A DNA stretch of 7,623 bases from Dehalococcoidia bacterium UBA3254. GTDB taxonomy: Bacteria > Chloroflexota > Dehalococcoidia > Dehalococcoidales > UBA3254. A program made the translations under genes and the position numbers. Location: contig DEUU01000116.1 in assembly GCA_002362735.1 (NCBI GenBank), positions 1-7,623 of the forward strand, given 5' to 3'. Positions within the stretch are counted from its first letter, which is position 1. The number at the start of each line of letters is the position of its first letter. Below are positions 6,871-7,623 of the stretch, in pieces. The notes beneath the pieces are model-generated. The model worked only from the letters and a program-made list of their open reading frames with translations. It was not told where the DNA came from and searched no databases.

Positions 6871-7122
6871 ATGCCATATGTAATTGATGGTCGTCCCTAT
6901 TACCGTACTGCGGAGGTATACACTCGGGTCGGAATTTGTCGGGCGACACTACTCTGATGGTTGAAATCTGGTGTCCTCGAAAAAAGATTAAGAAATAGAA
7001 GGGGATGGGGAATATTCACTGATGAAGACCTCGAGATAATCCAAGCAAAAGCAAAAAGGATTTGTTTTCAGTATATCGCGATTGAAGGCAAGAATAGTAA
7101 AACGGAACTGAAGAAAGGTTGA
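6871..7122 (+). pseudogene. MerR/excisionase-like helix-turn-helix protein with in-frame TGA
   Basis: The frame of 84 codons opens with a strong start: AGGGGAAG ends four bases before ATG at 6871. It reads MPYVIDGRPYYRTAEVYTRV, then GICRATLL, then TGA (6955-6957, codon 29), then WLKSGVLEKRL, RRGWGIFTDEDLEIIQAKAK and a normal TGA at 7120-7122. The pattern YYRTAEV-x-x-x-VGI-x-RATL-x-x-WLKSGVL followed by RRGW-x-x-F-x-x-x-DL is the winged helix-turn-helix of small MerR/HTH_17/AlpA-type DNA-binding proteins. The stop lies in the second half of the helix-turn-helix, where an Arg is usual (SRATLFRWLK-type), so a single CGA to TGA change would explain it. No long plus-strand partner remains. Such proteins often act as excisionase or regulator in integrated elements, matching the decayed surroundings. 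Confidence 0.7.
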
Positions 7123-7125
7123 ATT

Positions 7126-7233
7126 ATGAGACTAAGGTTACTTAAAACTCGATCTAACATCCCGGAAGCTAGTCAAGAACAAGTTAGGAAAGCCTGTCTT
7201 AACATGCGTCCAGCTTTACATAACAATGAGTAA
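7126..7233 (+). CDS. Short ORF of 35 aa, unknown or truncated
   Basis: ATG at 7126 follows the stop of the HTH relic by three bases and has AAAGG (7114-7118) seven bases upstream. The product begins MRLRLLKTRSNIPEASQEQV and ends in NMRPALHNNE with TAA at 7231-7233. It is basic, has no membrane segment and carries no motif I recognise. Tight coupling to the HTH gene and an acceptable ribosome site argue for a real or formerly real gene. Its small size in a region of relics suggests it may be the surviving start of a longer protein. Confidence 0.33.
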   Translation: MRLRLLKTRSNIPEASQEQVRKACLNMRPALHNNE

Positions 7234-7256
7234 CTTAAGTTAAATTTTCTTTTTCT

Positions 7257-7443
7257 ATGGCAGGACCTTTACGTGTTCCAGAAAGAAATGATTTCAGAAA
7301 GTAGGTTACTTTTGTATTTTAAGGCAGTAGTTCGTTAGTATTACTATCTTGTTATTGGTATAAGTGGAAAGGCGGTAAAGCTGACAAAGCCCCTAAAAGA
7401 CCCAAAATGGGAAAATTTTGGGAAACCTAAACGTAAAAAATAG
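7257..7443 (+). pseudogene. Lysine-rich small-protein relic
   Basis: ATG at 7257 opens MAGPLRVPERNDFRK and stops at TAG (7302-7304). The same frame continues after another stop (7320-7322) with GSSSLVLLSCYWYKWKGGKA and KAPKRPKMGKFWET to TAA (7428-7430). A second frame over the same DNA gives GKAVKLTKPLKDPKWENFGK and PKRKK to TAG (7441-7443). This looks like the remains of a short protein with a hydrophobic stretch and a lysine-rich tail, broken by stops and a frame change. AT-rich DNA yields Lys-rich translations easily, so chance is a serious alternative. Confidence 0.22.
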
Positions 7444-7475
7444 AGAGAGAATTAATTGAAGGATATTTATCAGTA

Positions 7476-7496
7476 CGAATCCCCTCGGCTCCACCA
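7476..7496 (+). other. Isolated 3' end of a tRNA-Ala or tmRNA, putative attachment site
   Basis: GAATCCCCTCGGCTCCACCA (7477-7496) reads as the end of a tRNA-like molecule: 3' half of a T-loop, T-stem strand CCCCT (7481-7485), acceptor strand CGGCTCC (7486-7492), discriminator A (7493) and CCA. U70 in the acceptor strand would form the G3-U70 pair if the 5' strand is GGGGCCG, and that with A73 is the alanine identity shared by tRNA-Ala and tmRNA. Upstream bases do not supply the AGGGG strand of the T-stem (7469-7473 reads ATCAG) and no cloverleaf precedes it, so it is a fragment. Such 3'-end copies typically arise as att repeats when an element integrates into a tRNA or ssrA gene. Confidence 0.55.
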
Positions 7497-7623
7497 ATTT
7501 ATTATTAGCTTCAATAATCAGCAACATTCTTTTCACCGACTGAAAATCAGCTTCAAATTCGAGTTCGGTTTGCTATGCTAGGCCAAAGCTTGAAAGCCGA
7601 GGTTAAGAAAGCTATCTTCCTAG
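7497..7623. other. Right-edge sequence with no supported gene
   Basis: No convincing coding signal or RNA structure is visible in these 127 nt. An ATG at 7575 opens MLGQSLKAEVKKAIFL and runs off the window, but it has no clear ribosome binding site and too little length to judge. Confidence 0.45.

Noticed and set aside
6955..6957. TGA read as Trp or another residue by an alternative genetic code
   Set aside because: The three intact genes contain no internal TGA and use TGG for Trp, and the response regulator and HTH relic end in TGA, so the standard reading applies.
1..7623. CRISPR array or insertion sequence with terminal inverted repeats
   Set aside because: No regularly spaced repeats and no transposase frame or flanking target duplication were found on reading both strands.

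Overview
The window reads as a chromosomal stretch of a bacterium of moderate, fairly low GC. Three intact genes form a signal-transduction block. Both flanks are made of decayed, mobile-element-type sequence. tRNA genes here encode their CCA end. I cannot name the taxon. A large soluble hybrid kinase, a PilB/GspE-type ATPase with an MshEN-like N-terminus and a MerR-like HTH protein would suit an anaerobic environmental lineage such as Chloroflexota, Nitrospirota or a deltaproteobacterial group, but that is inference only.

Left flank (1-1102): the window opens on the 3' end of a tRNA (1-24). It is followed 43 nt later by a tyrosine recombinase gene reading away from it (68-892). This integrase is dead: it has an in-frame stop, at least two frame changes and an internal deletion that removed the first catalytic arginine. 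Its C-terminal catalytic boxes (HxxR, GH, RHY) are still legible. About 210 nt of AT-rich DNA follow, with a candidate promoter for the next gene.

Core (1103-6152): a stand-alone CheY-like receiver (1103-1483, +) converges on a two-gene minus-strand operon. The first gene of that operon is a 929-aa soluble hybrid histidine kinase with the order PAS-PAS-HisKA-HATPase-REC-REC-HPt (6152-3363). It is followed after 27 nt by a full-length, catalytically complete PilB/GspE-family ATPase (3335-1620). No pilin, platform protein, retraction ATPase or secretin gene is present. The simplest reading is a phosphorelay (kinase His to REC to HPt to the separate receiver) encoded together with an orphan assembly motor, which suggests control of type IV pilus or secretion activity.

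Right flank (6153-7623): this region is gene-poor and AT-rich and holds several remnants. They are a short minus-strand relic (6640-6796), a MerR/excisionase-like HTH gene stopped by TGA at codon 29 (6871-7122), a 35-codon ORF directly after it (7126-7233) and a lysine-rich relic (7257-7443). Two small repeat sets lie upstream of the HTH gene; the closer one is a run of 10-bp direct repeats ending 17 nt before its start. Near the right edge is an isolated 21-nt copy of a tRNA-Ala or tmRNA 3' end including CCA (7476-7496), the usual footprint of an integration site. Together with the tRNA-linked integrase on the left, this suggests old integrated elements that have largely decayed.
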